Below, piece by piece: positions 34,483-42,968 of a DNA stretch of 64,000 nt. The translations under genes and the position numbers were made by a program. Under the pieces are notes generated by a model. It was not told the DNA's origin and did no database searches. It saw nothing but the letters and a program-made list of their open reading frames with translations. Every line of letters starts with the position of its first letter. Within the stretch, counting starts at the first letter, position 1. This DNA is from Parvularcula mediterranea. Its GTDB lineage: Bacteria > Pseudomonadota > Alphaproteobacteria > Caulobacterales > Parvularculaceae. The DNA lies in contig NZ_JABFCX010000002.1 in the NCBI RefSeq assembly GCF_013085255.1, positions 1,230,501 through 1,294,500 on the forward strand. Direction: 5' to 3'.

Positions 34483-35258
34483 AAGCTGTCCTTCCGGGAC
34501 CGGAGCTCGGCGAAGACATCCTCTGCAGGCGCGCCGGAGAGGCCGAGGCTGGCGGCGAGAGCAGGGTCATCGGCGCGCAGGAACGGGTTGGCCTTCTTCT
34601 CTTCAGCGAGTGCGACCGGCACCGTGGGCGTGCCCTCCTCGCGTAGCCTTGCAACCTCTGCCGTGCGGGCCTTCAGCGCTTCGTTCCCGGCATCGACGCT
34701 CATGGCAAAGGCGGCGTTCGCCTTGGTGTATTCGTGGGCGCAGAAGATCGTGGTCTCTTCGGGGAGCGCGCGGAGCTTCTGGAGCGACGCCCAGAACCCT
34801 GCCTTGTCCCCCTCGAACATGCGTCCGCAGCCGAGCGAGAAGAGCGTGTCGCCCACGAAGGCCAGCTTCGCTTCCGGTGCGTGGTAGGCGATGTGACCGA
34901 GCGTGTGACCCGGCACGGCGATGACATCGAGCCGGGTCTCGCCGAGCATGACATGGTCGCCGCCTAGGATCCTGCGGTCAGCGCCGGGGATCTTGTCGCC
35001 TTCGCCCTCGGGCGCGACGATCTCTGCGCCGAAGCGCTCCTTCAGAGGCGCGTTGCCGCCGATATGGTCCAGGTGCCAGTGGGTGTTGAGGATCAGATCG
35101 ATGCCCCAGCCAAGCTTCTCCGCCTCTGCCTCGATTCGCGCAGCCTCAGGCGTGTCGATGGTTGCGACCTTCCCCGAGGCCTCGTCGCGTACGAGAAAGC
35201 CGTAATTGTCCTGAAGGCAGGGGAACTGGTGAACGGTAAGTGGTCCCAGATGGTGCAT
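34479..35258 (-). CDS. gloB: Hydroxyacylglutathione hydrolase (glyoxalase II)
   Basis: The 259-residue metallo-beta-lactamase-fold product has THWHLDHIGG, the VPGHTLGHIAYH block, and VGDTLFSLGCGRMFEG with the bridging Asp, then FCAHEYTKANAAFA. It hydrolyses S-lactoylglutathione to D-lactate and glutathione in methylglyoxal detoxification. The C-terminal region (KANPFLRAD) is typical of GloB. It diverges from the methyltransferase at 35335, its usual alphaproteobacterial neighbour. Confidence 0.94.
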   Translation of the reverse strand: MHHLGPLTVHQFPCLQDNYGFLVRDEASGKVATIDTPEAARIEAEAEKLGWGIDLILNTHWHLDHIGGNAPLKERFGAEIVAPEGEGDKIPGADRRILGGDHVMLGETRLDVIAVPGHTLGHIAYHAPEAKLAFVGDTLFSLGCGRMFEGDKAGFWASLQKLRALPEETTIFCAHEYTKANAAFAMSVDAGNEALKARTAEVARLREEGTPTVPVALAEEKKANPFLRADDPALAASLGLSGAPAEDVFAELRSRKDSF

Positions 35259-35334
35259 CGCAGGCCGATCCTCCTTAAGTTGATGGACCTAGAGGCTCTC
35301 ACCCCCGAGGGCCACCGGCGAGGAGCCGCATCCT

Positions 35335-36084
35335 TTGCGCACCGAGAGCACAGAGCTCAGGGATTTCTACGAAGGCCGCCTTGGCAAAGTGGCGGAGGAT
35401 CGCGTGCGTCAGCGCTTGGTCGATGCGTGGGGAGAGCTTGAGGGCCTGACGGTAGCTGGCTTTGGGTTCTCCGACCTGTTCCTCGAAGCCTTCCCGAAGG
35501 CTGCGCGCCGGGCGAGCCTCGTGCCTGCGTCGGCAGGGGCGCTGGCGGGCGGCAGGGATGTGCTGGTGGACGAGGACAATTGGCCATTGGCGGAGGCGTC
35601 GGTCGACAGGCTGGTGATCGTCCACGGCCTTGAAGAGGCTGGCGATCCGCGCCGGATCATGCGTGAGGCGTGGCGGGTCCTGACCGATGATGGACGGCTG
35701 GTGATCATCGCCGCCAACCGCCACGGCTTCTGGACCTTGATCGAGAACTCGCCCTTCGCGGCAGGCAGGGCCTATTCCCGGCGGCAGCTGATGAAGCTCC
35801 TTGGCCGGTCGATGTTCGCCCCTACGGCCCATGCCTCTGCGCTTTATGTCCCGCCGATCAGGCAGCTCATGCGCTTCGCCCCCCTGTGGGAGCGTATGGC
35901 GGAGCGGCTGGAGCCGCTGCGGGTGCCGCTTCCCAATGTGGCAGGCGTGGTGATGGTCGAGGCGCGACGGTCGCTGGCGGCGCCTGTCTCTGGCTCGAAG
36001 GCCGAGGTGCTGGGGCCGATCTTCGCCAGGCCGGGACGCCGGGTCGCAGGCCTCGCCGCCGAGCGTGAGCGGGCGGAAGACTAG
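35335..36084 (+). CDS. Class I SAM-dependent methyltransferase
   Basis: The 249-residue product carries DRLVIVHGLEEAGDPRRIMREAWRVL and GRLVIIAANRHGFW, the post-I and motif III pattern of methyltransferase domain 11. The SAM-binding glycine region is weak (LTVAGFGFSDLFLEA). Similar genes sit beside gloB in many alphaproteobacteria; the substrate is unknown. The start is TTG, with AGGAG upstream, because no ATG or GTG fits the conserved N-terminus. Confidence 0.8.
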   Translation: MRTESTELRDFYEGRLGKVAEDRVRQRLVDAWGELEGLTVAGFGFSDLFLEAFPKAARRASLVPASAGALAGGRDVLVDEDNWPLAEASVDRLVIVHGLEEAGDPRRIMREAWRVLTDDGRLVIIAANRHGFWTLIENSPFAAGRAYSRRQLMKLLGRSMFAPTAHASALYVPPIRQLMRFAPLWERMAERLEPLRVPLPNVAGVVMVEARRSLAAPVSGSKAEVLGPIFARPGRRVAGLAAERERAED

Positions 36085-36116
36085 CAAAGCTCCCGGTTTT
36101 TCGGCATGGGCAGGCC

Positions 36117-37211
36117 ATGACCACAAGACCCACCCCGCGTTCGGGGCTCCTCGATATCTCGCCTTATGTCCCCGGCAAATCGAAGGCCGAGGGCAAGACC
36201 TACAAGCTGAGCTCCAATGAGAGCGCGCTGGGCCCTGCGCCGTCGGCTATCGAGGCGGCGCGCGAGGTTGCTGGCGCGCTTCATCTCTACCCTGACGGAT
36301 CGGCGACGGGCCTGCGCGAGGCTTTGGCGAAGCTTCACAGCATCGATGCGGAGAGGATCATCGTCGGGAACGGCTCGGACGAGGTCCTGACACTGTCGGT
36401 GAAGTGCTTCACTGAGCCCGGTGACGAGGTCCTGATGACCCGGCACGGCTTCTCCTATTATCCGATCCTGACCAAGGCGGAAGGGTGCAAGCCGGTCATG
36501 GCGGAGGAAGACGACCTCACCGCCGACGTCGATGAACTGTTGGCGGCGGTCAGTGAGCGGACGAAGGTCGTTCTCTTGGCCAACCCCAACAACCCCACGG
36601 GCACGCTGCTGCCGTCGGACGAGGTGCGGCGCCTGCGTGAGGAACTGCCGCCCCACGTACTTCTCGTGATCGATGGAGCGTATGCGGAGTATGTCGAGGC
36701 CGATGACTATGATGGCGGTCTTGCTTTGGTCGAAGAGGCCGAAGCTTCAGGCGCAGCCAATGTCGTCATGACCCGCACCTTTTCCAAGATCTACGGGCTC
36801 GGCGGGATGCGTGTCGGCTGGGGCTATGTGCCCTCTGCCCTGATCGACGTGATGAACCGCGTCAGGGGGCCGTTCAACGTCAACGCGCCGGCTCTTGCCG
36901 GGGCCGAGGCAGCGCTCGCCGACCAGGGCTTTGTCGAGGAGAACCGTAGGCACAATTTCGAGGATATGGCGCGGCTGACCCAGAGGCTGCGCGGGCGCGG
37001 CTTCGAGGTGCGCGAGACCCTCGCGAACTTCATCCTGATCGATCTCGGTACGGAAGACCGGGCGCGGGCGTTCCTGAAGCATCAGGAGGAGGCGGGCGTC
37101 TTCATCCGCTCGACGGCCAGCTCGAACCTTCCGACCTTCGTGCGGGTGTCGATCGGTGCCCGCGAGGCCAATGACGCCTTCCTCGCGGCGGCTGAGAGCT
37201 TCGACGCTTAA
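36117..37211 (+). CDS. hisC: Histidinol-phosphate aminotransferase
   Basis: The 364-residue PLP enzyme has KLSSNESALGPAPSAIEAA, the PLP-contacting LLANPNNPTGTLLP, VIDGAYAEYV, and the Schiff-base Lys in RTFSKIYGLGGMRVGWG. It transaminates imidazole-acetol phosphate in histidine synthesis, and related enzymes also accept aromatic substrates. It is separated from the rest of the his pathway here. Its stop shares TTAA with the convergent DUF2125 gene. Confidence 0.92.
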   Translation: MTTRPTPRSGLLDISPYVPGKSKAEGKTYKLSSNESALGPAPSAIEAAREVAGALHLYPDGSATGLREALAKLHSIDAERIIVGNGSDEVLTLSVKCFTEPGDEVLMTRHGFSYYPILTKAEGCKPVMAEEDDLTADVDELLAAVSERTKVVLLANPNNPTGTLLPSDEVRRLREELPPHVLLVIDGAYAEYVEADDYDGGLALVEEAEASGAANVVMTRTFSKIYGLGGMRVGWGYVPSALIDVMNRVRGPFNVNAPALAGAEAALADQGFVEENRRHNFEDMARLTQRLRGRGFEVRETLANFILIDLGTEDRARAFLKHQEEAGVFIRSTASSNLPTFVRVSIGAREANDAFLAAAESFDA

Positions 37212-38110
37212 AGCGGCGGGATCTCGCCGATCGAGACGGGGCCGAGGCGAACCTCGCCTTCATCGACGGTGAGAGGCAGGGTCTGCTCCTTCGTCCCTTT
37301 GTCCGTCAGCAAGCCGAGGATCTGGCGAGCCATGCTGGCTTCTCCGTTCGAGATGGCGCCGGTCTCGGCAAGGACGCCGAGGAGCGGCGGCTCGTTCTTG
37401 AACTTGATCTCGAGCTCACCGTTGAGGAGGCCCTGATCATCCGTCTGAAGAGCACCTTTGGCAACGAGCTGGGTTGGCGAGGGATCATCAGCGCGGCGGA
37501 TGCCGAGGTCTGCGGCTGCGACGGTGAAGACATTGGCCTCGCGCGATGCGGCCATGTCGAAGTAGGGGACCTGCACCTGCTCCTCGCCGCCAAACTCCGC
37601 AGCCTTGACGGAGACAGCGATAGCGCGGCCGAGGCCCAGCCTTTGCTGGTTGGCGATGAGCTCGCCGACCGTCACGGTGCGCGCCTCGCTGGTAAGCGAA
37701 ATGCCTGCGCCCTGCGCGGCCATGAAGTCGCCTTCGAGGCTGAAGACAAGATCCTCCGCCTCAAGATCATAGTCGGTACCGAAGGCCGTCAGCACCTGCT
37801 CTCCGCGCGGGACAAAGAGGATGCGGCTGACGTCATAGGGCAGGGTCGCGACCATCAGCTCCTCAGCCTGGAACCGGGTGCGCTCGCCCTGCCAGTCAGC
37901 ACCCGCGATCGCGGCGCGGAGGTTGAAGGGGAAGCCATCAACGTCGATCGTCTCGTAGGTGAAGCTTCGCCCCTGTGCGGCTTCGCGGTCTGCGAAGGCG
38001 GCAAGCTCGGCCTTCATCGCGTCGGCGCCCTTGTTCCAAAGGACCGTGTAGCCAAAGGCAAAGACGCCGAGGAGGGCGAAGGGAATGATCAGTCCAAGGC
38101 GGTTTTTCAC
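37208..38110 (-). CDS. DUF2125 family protein
   Basis: The 300-residue product has one N-terminal membrane segment (LGLIIPFALLGVFAFGYTVLW) and a periplasmic domain with the DUF2125 hallmark DGFPFNLRAAIAGADW. The repeated beta-strand pattern resembles AsmA-like or LPS-associated proteins. DUF2125 is largely alphaproteobacterial and uncharacterised. It is the last gene of the ccmF-ccmH-ydcF-plsC-DUF2125 unit and overlaps plsC by four bases. Confidence 0.85.
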   Translation of the reverse strand: MKNRLGLIIPFALLGVFAFGYTVLWNKGADAMKAELAAFADREAAQGRSFTYETIDVDGFPFNLRAAIAGADWQGERTRFQAEELMVATLPYDVSRILFVPRGEQVLTAFGTDYDLEAEDLVFSLEGDFMAAQGAGISLTSEARTVTVGELIANQQRLGLGRAIAVSVKAAEFGGEEQVQVPYFDMAASREANVFTVAAADLGIRRADDPSPTQLVAKGALQTDDQGLLNGELEIKFKNEPPLLGVLAETGAISNGEASMARQILGLLTDKGTKEQTLPLTVDEGEVRLGPVSIGEIPPL

Positions 38111-38808
38111 GCGACGACCTCTTCGTCAGGGCCCTCGATCGCGGTCTCCACGGCCTTGAGGTAGGCGCGGCGGTTGCTCGCATCGTCGATGGCGGGGTGG
38201 ATCTGGATGGTGATGGTGCCGGGGAGCTTTTCAGGGCCGGGCTGGACCCAGTGCTCGCCTGAGTTATGGCTTACAGGGATTGTTGGCACACCGAGCGTTT
38301 TAGCGAGGGCTGCGACGCCCGGCTGGTAGGGCAGGCGCTGGCCTGGAAGGCTGCGCGTGCCTTCGGGGAAGATGACGATTTGCGCGCCTTCGAGGAGGCG
38401 GGCCTTCGACTGGGCCGTCATGTCACGGAGCGTCTTGGCCCCTGCGTCCCGGTCGATGAAGATGAAGCCGTTGGCCCGGCAGTACCACGAGAAGATCGGC
38501 CAGTGCTTGAGCTCCTTCTTGAGGACAAAGCTCGGCCGGGGCAGGAGGACCGTGAGCTTCAGGGTCTCCCACATGGACTGGTGCTTGGCGGCAATGAGCG
38601 CTGCGCCTTTGGGAATGTTCTCCCTCCCGACGACCACATCATCGACGCTGCAGAGAACCTTCAGTGCACCGAGGAGCCCGCTTGCCCAGAATTTCGAGAC
38701 AGCGATCGACCATTCGCGCTTGAGGAGCGCGGGGAAGGTCAGCGCGCCCACGATGAACGAGAAGACGAACAAGAACACCACAAAGAGGGATGACCGGATC
38801 ATCTGCAT
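38107..38808 (-). CDS. plsC: 1-acyl-sn-glycerol-3-phosphate acyltransferase
   Basis: The 233-residue product has an N-terminal membrane segment (SLFVVFLFVFSFIVGALTFP), the catalytic KHQSMWET (H-x4-E in place of H-x4-D), and the lysophosphatidate-binding FPEGTRS with IPVSHNSGEHW. It makes phosphatidic acid by acylating the sn-2 position. The Glu replacing Asp in the H-x4-D box is the known variant of alphaproteobacterial PlsC proteins. The ATG at 38806-38808 lies five bases after the upstream stop. Confidence 0.9.
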   Translation of the reverse strand: MQMIRSSLFVVFLFVFSFIVGALTFPALLKREWSIAVSKFWASGLLGALKVLCSVDDVVVGRENIPKGAALIAAKHQSMWETLKLTVLLPRPSFVLKKELKHWPIFSWYCRANGFIFIDRDAGAKTLRDMTAQSKARLLEGAQIVIFPEGTRSLPGQRLPYQPGVAALAKTLGVPTIPVSHNSGEHWVQPGPEKLPGTITIQIHPAIDDASNRRAYLKAVETAIEGPDEEVVA

Positions 38809-38813
38809 GGTGA

Positions 38814-39419
38814 TCAGACCATCGAACGCAGCTGGACGAAGAGGAACTTGAGATATTCCTCGCCGAGGAGCTTCCAGGCGCGGGGCTCGCTCATCCACCC
38901 GAACTCCGGCGCAACGCGGCTGGCCACGGGGACGCCGATGATCTCGATATCGGGGGCCGAATGGCGAAGCTCTGCGCGCGCGCGGGGGAGGTGGTAGTCA
39001 GACGTCACGAGCAGCACTTCGTCGAACCCGTTGCGCATCAGCCAGTCACGGCTCTCGATCGCGTTACCCCGGGTGGTCCGTGCCCAGGGGCCAAGGTCCA
39101 CGCAGCAGGCGAGAACGTCCGCATTAGGAATATCGGAGAGATCGCCCTTGGTGGTCTGGGGGTGGACGCCGGAGATCAGGACGCGCTCGGCATAGCCAGC
39201 GGCTTGCAACTCCAGGCCCCGCTCGATCCTCGGCCCACGGTCGCCGGTCAGGACGACAATGCCGCGCTGGGCCGCGCCTTCTTGGGAGAAGCCCGCGCTC
39301 GCCCCGTCCGATGCCCTCGGGAGGAGGGCGCAGAAGGCGAAGAAGCCTGCGACAAGGGCCATGGTCGCAAGTGCGCCGAGGCCCGCGGCGGCCTTGATGA
39401 TCGAATCGATGCCGGTCAT
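38814..39419 (-). CDS. YdcF-family (DUF218) protein
   Basis: The 201-residue product has one N-terminal membrane helix and the DUF218 pattern: IVVLTGDRGPRIERGLEL, AERVLISGVHPQ, ARTTRGNAIESRDWL and LLVTSDYHLPRARAELRH. The His and acidic residues of the SDYHLPRA motif are kept. These proteins are linked to envelope biogenesis (the ElyC/SanA group) but their reaction is not known. It starts inside the ccmH stop. Confidence 0.85.
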   Translation of the reverse strand: MTGIDSIIKAAAGLGALATMALVAGFFAFCALLPRASDGASAGFSQEGAAQRGIVVLTGDRGPRIERGLELQAAGYAERVLISGVHPQTTKGDLSDIPNADVLACCVDLGPWARTTRGNAIESRDWLMRNGFDEVLLVTSDYHLPRARAELRHSAPDIEIIGVPVASRVAPEFGWMSEPRAWKLLGEEYLKFLFVQLRSMV

Positions 39420-39772
39420 CAGCGCGCCTTAGCGCCGCGCCGGAAAAGGGAGAAGGCCCAAAGCGCTGCAGCGCACAAAGCAATGATCGGCCCGGCCCAC
39501 AGGAGCGCATTGCCTGCCGACACGGCGGGGCGGAGGAGGACCTCCTGCCCGTAGCGGTCGGTCAGGTAACGTCGGACCTCGTCATCACTGTCGCCAGCGG
39601 CCACGCGTTCCTCGATGAGGGCGCGCATGACTTTGGCGAGTTCCGCCTCGCTCTCGGCAACGGACTGGTTCTGGCAGACGAGGCAGCGGATGTCCTCGGC
39701 AATGGCGTCCGCGCGGGCCTGTTCCTGGGGTGCGAGGCTTGCGGCAAGGAAGAGGAGCGCGGGCAGGATCAT
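39419..39772 (-). CDS. ccmH: Cytochrome c maturation protein CcmH/CycL
   Basis: The 117-residue product carries the redox motif RCLVCQNQSVAES, then EVLLRPAVSAGNALLW and a C-terminal membrane helix (GPIIALCAAALWAFSLF). CcmH reduces or holds the apocytochrome CxxCH thiols for haem attachment. It overlaps ccmF by ATGA. The thioredoxin-like ccmG usually present between the two is missing here. Confidence 0.93.
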   Translation of the reverse strand: MILPALLFLAASLAPQEQARADAIAEDIRCLVCQNQSVAESEAELAKVMRALIEERVAAGDSDDEVRRYLTDRYGQEVLLRPAVSAGNALLWAGPIIALCAAALWAFSLFRRGAKAR

Positions 39773-41748
39773 GCGGGCGCGCCCTGGGCCCCGGGAGCCT
39801 GCGCACGGGAGGGCTCACGCCGCAACGGTGCGAAGGCCGCAACGAAGCCGCCAAGGGCCACGAGGATCGTGCCTCCCCAGAGGACGTGAATCAGCGGATG
39901 GACATAGGCCCTGACGATGCGTTTGTCGCCAAGCCCCTGACCGTTGGCTGAGGCGAGGTAGAGATTGCCGAGGCCGTGCCTGACGATCGCCACCTCGGTC
40001 GTCGCCTGATCGGCGGCTGGGTAGTACCGGCGCGAGGGGTAGAGGGTCTCAATCGCGCGGCCGTCTTTTCTGACTTTGAACCGGTCCATCTCCGCGATGT
40101 AGTTCCGTCCGCGGGTGGCGAGGCGTGTCTCATATTCAATGGTCAGCCCACGGATCGAGAGGCTTTCGCCCGGCCCGATCACCGCACGGGTCTCGGCTTG
40201 GAAGACTGAGCTGGCGGTGGCGCCGAGGAGGAGAAGCGCGAGCCCTGTGTGGCTGAGGACAGCGCCCCAGCTCGCCGGCCTGACGCTGCCAAGGCGCTGG
40301 AGCGCGGCGCCGGGCGCGTTGCCGGGCAGGCCAGCCTTGCGCGCGAGATCAGCGATCACGCCGCCGAGGATGAGGATGGCCGCGGCGAAGCCCATATAGG
40401 CGTAGGCCGAGCCCTTCAGCACAAACGTCAGGACCAGCGCGCCGAGGAGGCCGCCACCAAGGATGATCGCGTAAGGCTTCTTCCACGCGCCCCGGCCTCG
40501 CTTCTTCCACGGGATGAGCAGGCCGAAGGCCAGGGTTGCCGCCATCGCGAGAGCGAGGGGCGCAGCCATCAGGTTGTAATAGGGCGGGCCGACCGAGATT
40601 CGCGTGCCGGAGGAGACCTCCATCACCGTCGGCCAGAAAGTGCCAAGGAACACGGTGAAGAGCAGCACTGCAAAAAGGAGATTGTTGAGGACCAGCGCGC
40701 CCTCACGGCTGACGGGCTCGAAGGCGGCGTCCTTCACCAACGCCCCACCGCGCATGGCGAAGAGGATAAAGCCGCCGCCGGTGAAGAGGGCTGAGATCAA
40801 CAAAAGGAAGACACCGCGTTCGGGATCATTGGCGAAGGCATGGACCGAGGTGACAATGCCTGACCGAACGAGAAACGCGCCGAGGAGCGACGCGCCGAAA
40901 GCGATGATCGCCAGCGCCGCGCACCAGGGCTTGAGCACCTCCCGGCGCTCGACGACCATGACGCAGTGGAGGAGCGCGGTCGCTGCAAGCCAGGGCATGA
41001 GCGATGCGTTCTCGACCGGGTCCCAGAACCAGAACCCGCCCCAGCCAAGCTCGTAATAGGCCCACCACGCGCCAAGCCCGATGCCGAGGGTGAGGGCGGC
41101 CCATGCGAAGAGAAGGAACGGCCTGACCGTCCTCGCCCACGCGCGGCCAAGCTCGCCCCGGACCAGGGCGGCGATGGTGAAGCTGAAGACGGCCGATAGG
41201 CCGACATAGCCGACATAAAGCGTGGGCGGATGGATCGCGAGACCGGGATCCTGGAGAAGCGGGTTGAGGCCCTGCCCGTCGATCGGGGTTGGCCAGTTCG
41301 CCGGGTAGCTGACGAACGGGCTCGACGTCAGGAGCGTGAAGAGCAGGAAGCTCAGGGTCAGGAGGCCCTGAACGCCGAGCGCAATGCGGCGCTCCTCGTC
41401 CTTCTTGCCCGGCGCGAACGCCATCGCCGCGCCGAAGGCTGCCAGCACCAGAAGCCAGAGAAGGAGGCTCCCCTCATGGTTCGCCCATGTCCCGGTCAGC
41501 TTGTAGACCAGCGGCTTCAGGGAATGGCTGTTGAGGTACACATTCAGAAGGCTGAGGTCCGTGGCGGCGTAGGCGCTCATCAGAATGCCAAAGGCGCCTA
41601 GGATCGCGAGGAAACAGGCCATCGATGCGGTGCCCGCCAGCGCGGTCATCCGGGGACTGCGCGCAGGGACGAGACCCGCGACGCTCATGCCGAGCGAGGC
41701 GAGGATGGCGAGGCTCAGAAGAAGGGTGCCGAGAAGGCTTACACTCAT
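39769..41748 (-). CDS. ccmF: Cytochrome c maturation haem lyase subunit CcmF
   Basis: A 659-residue polytopic membrane protein with the haem-handling motif WGGFWFWDPVENASLMPWL (the WWD domain), TGTWANHEGSLLLW and HPPTLYVGYVG. CcmF works with CcmH to attach haem to apocytochrome c. The ATG at 41746-41748 (MSVSLLGTLLL) gives the family length; upstream in-frame sequence does not look conserved. It heads the five-gene operon and diverges from the HWE kinase. Confidence 0.95.
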   Translation of the reverse strand: MSVSLLGTLLLSLAILASLGMSVAGLVPARSPRMTALAGTASMACFLAILGAFGILMSAYAATDLSLLNVYLNSHSLKPLVYKLTGTWANHEGSLLLWLLVLAAFGAAMAFAPGKKDEERRIALGVQGLLTLSFLLFTLLTSSPFVSYPANWPTPIDGQGLNPLLQDPGLAIHPPTLYVGYVGLSAVFSFTIAALVRGELGRAWARTVRPFLLFAWAALTLGIGLGAWWAYYELGWGGFWFWDPVENASLMPWLAATALLHCVMVVERREVLKPWCAALAIIAFGASLLGAFLVRSGIVTSVHAFANDPERGVFLLLISALFTGGGFILFAMRGGALVKDAAFEPVSREGALVLNNLLFAVLLFTVFLGTFWPTVMEVSSGTRISVGPPYYNLMAAPLALAMAATLAFGLLIPWKKRGRGAWKKPYAIILGGGLLGALVLTFVLKGSAYAYMGFAAAILILGGVIADLARKAGLPGNAPGAALQRLGSVRPASWGAVLSHTGLALLLLGATASSVFQAETRAVIGPGESLSIRGLTIEYETRLATRGRNYIAEMDRFKVRKDGRAIETLYPSRRYYPAADQATTEVAIVRHGLGNLYLASANGQGLGDKRIVRAYVHPLIHVLWGGTILVALGGFVAAFAPLRREPSRAQAPGAQGAPA

Positions 41749-41861
41749 GCCGGGAGAGGTGCCCCGTGAAGGCCCCAACTGCAAGCAAACTGGTGCCGCA
41801 TCTGGAACTTTTCGGACCATTTCTCTGGATTCGGAACCCTCCTTTGAGGTAAATTCACGAA

Positions 41862-42965
41862 ATGGTGAGGGCCCAATTCCATCCGCGCGAAGTCGCAAGG
41901 CTTATGGCGCTGCAGAGCTACGGCGTGCTCGACACGGGCGCAGACCCGTCTTTTGACGCGCTGGCAAGCCTTGCATCGCGGCTTTGCGACACGCCGATCG
42001 CCCTCGTCAGCCTCGTTGATGCGGAACGGCAGTGGTTCAAATCGAAGGTCGGTTTCAACGAGACCGAGACCCACCGGGACCATGCCCTCTGCGCCCATGC
42101 GATCCTGTCGGACGAGCCGCTGGTCATCCCTGACACGATGGATGATGCGCGCTTCAGCGATAATCCGCTCTGCGGGGTCGACGCCAATGTCCGCTTCTAT
42201 GCCGGCGTGCCGCTGATCGCAGGCGAGGGCCTGCCGCTTGGCACCCTCTGCGTCATTGACGAGAAACCACGGCCCGAGGGTCTGTCGAAGGAGCAGCTTC
42301 AGGACCTGAGGCTTCTCGGCAAGCAGGCGGAGAAGCTTCTTGAGCTGCAGCGGTCCCTCGCGCGGGAGCGGGCTTCGCTGAAGGAAAGCGTCCACCGGAC
42401 AAAGAACGTCATTGCGGTCGCATCGGCCATTGCCTCACGGACCATCGGCCAGGCTGACGATCTCCAGCAGGCGCGAACCAACCTCCTCGACCGGCTGAGC
42501 GCGCTTTCGAAGGCGCAGGCCTTTATCCTCGAGGCCGCAGGCAAGGGCGCTCCGGTGAGGGCGCTGGTCGAGCGTCAGCTCGCGGCGTTCTTCAATGATG
42601 ATGATCACCGCGTGCGCTGCCACGGTCCTGAGGTCGCGCTGAAAGGCGATGCCGCCGAAGGAATCGGCCTTGCCACCCATGAGCTCGTGACCAACGCCAT
42701 CAAGCACGGGTCGTTGTCCGTGCCCGGAGGGCGGGTCGACATCTCGTGGGAGCTGATGGAAGGCGGCAGCGTCCACTTCGAATGGCTCGAAAGCCGCGGG
42801 CCGAAGCCTGAGGTCCCCAACGGCAAACCGTCGGGGTTCGGCACGGTCGTCCTTGGACCGCTCGCGACCCAGAAAATCGGTGGGCGGAGCGTCCTCGACC
42901 TCTCAGGAGATGGCGCGGTCTGGCGGGCGGAGATTTCCGCCGCCAATGTCATGCCGCCAGCCTGA
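41862..42965 (+). CDS. GAF-domain HWE-type sensor histidine kinase
   Basis: The 367-residue soluble product has a GAF domain (about residues 25-155, with FYAGVPLIAGEGLPLGTLCVID). A kinase core follows, with the phospho-accepting His in ESVHRTKNVIAV (residue 178) and the HWE N-box ATHELVTNAIKHGSL (about 271-285), plus FEWLESRGP as the WxE element. HWE kinases are mostly alphaproteobacterial and often signal through PhyR/EcfG-type stress or light pathways. No response regulator is adjacent, so the partner is unknown. It has no membrane segment. Confidence 0.85.
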   Translation: MVRAQFHPREVARLMALQSYGVLDTGADPSFDALASLASRLCDTPIALVSLVDAERQWFKSKVGFNETETHRDHALCAHAILSDEPLVIPDTMDDARFSDNPLCGVDANVRFYAGVPLIAGEGLPLGTLCVIDEKPRPEGLSKEQLQDLRLLGKQAEKLLELQRSLARERASLKESVHRTKNVIAVASAIASRTIGQADDLQQARTNLLDRLSALSKAQAFILEAAGKGAPVRALVERQLAAFFNDDDHRVRCHGPEVALKGDAAEGIGLATHELVTNAIKHGSLSVPGGRVDISWELMEGGSVHFEWLESRGPKPEVPNGKPSGFGTVVLGPLATQKIGGRSVLDLSGDGAVWRAEISAANVMPPA

Positions 42966-42968
42966 CGC

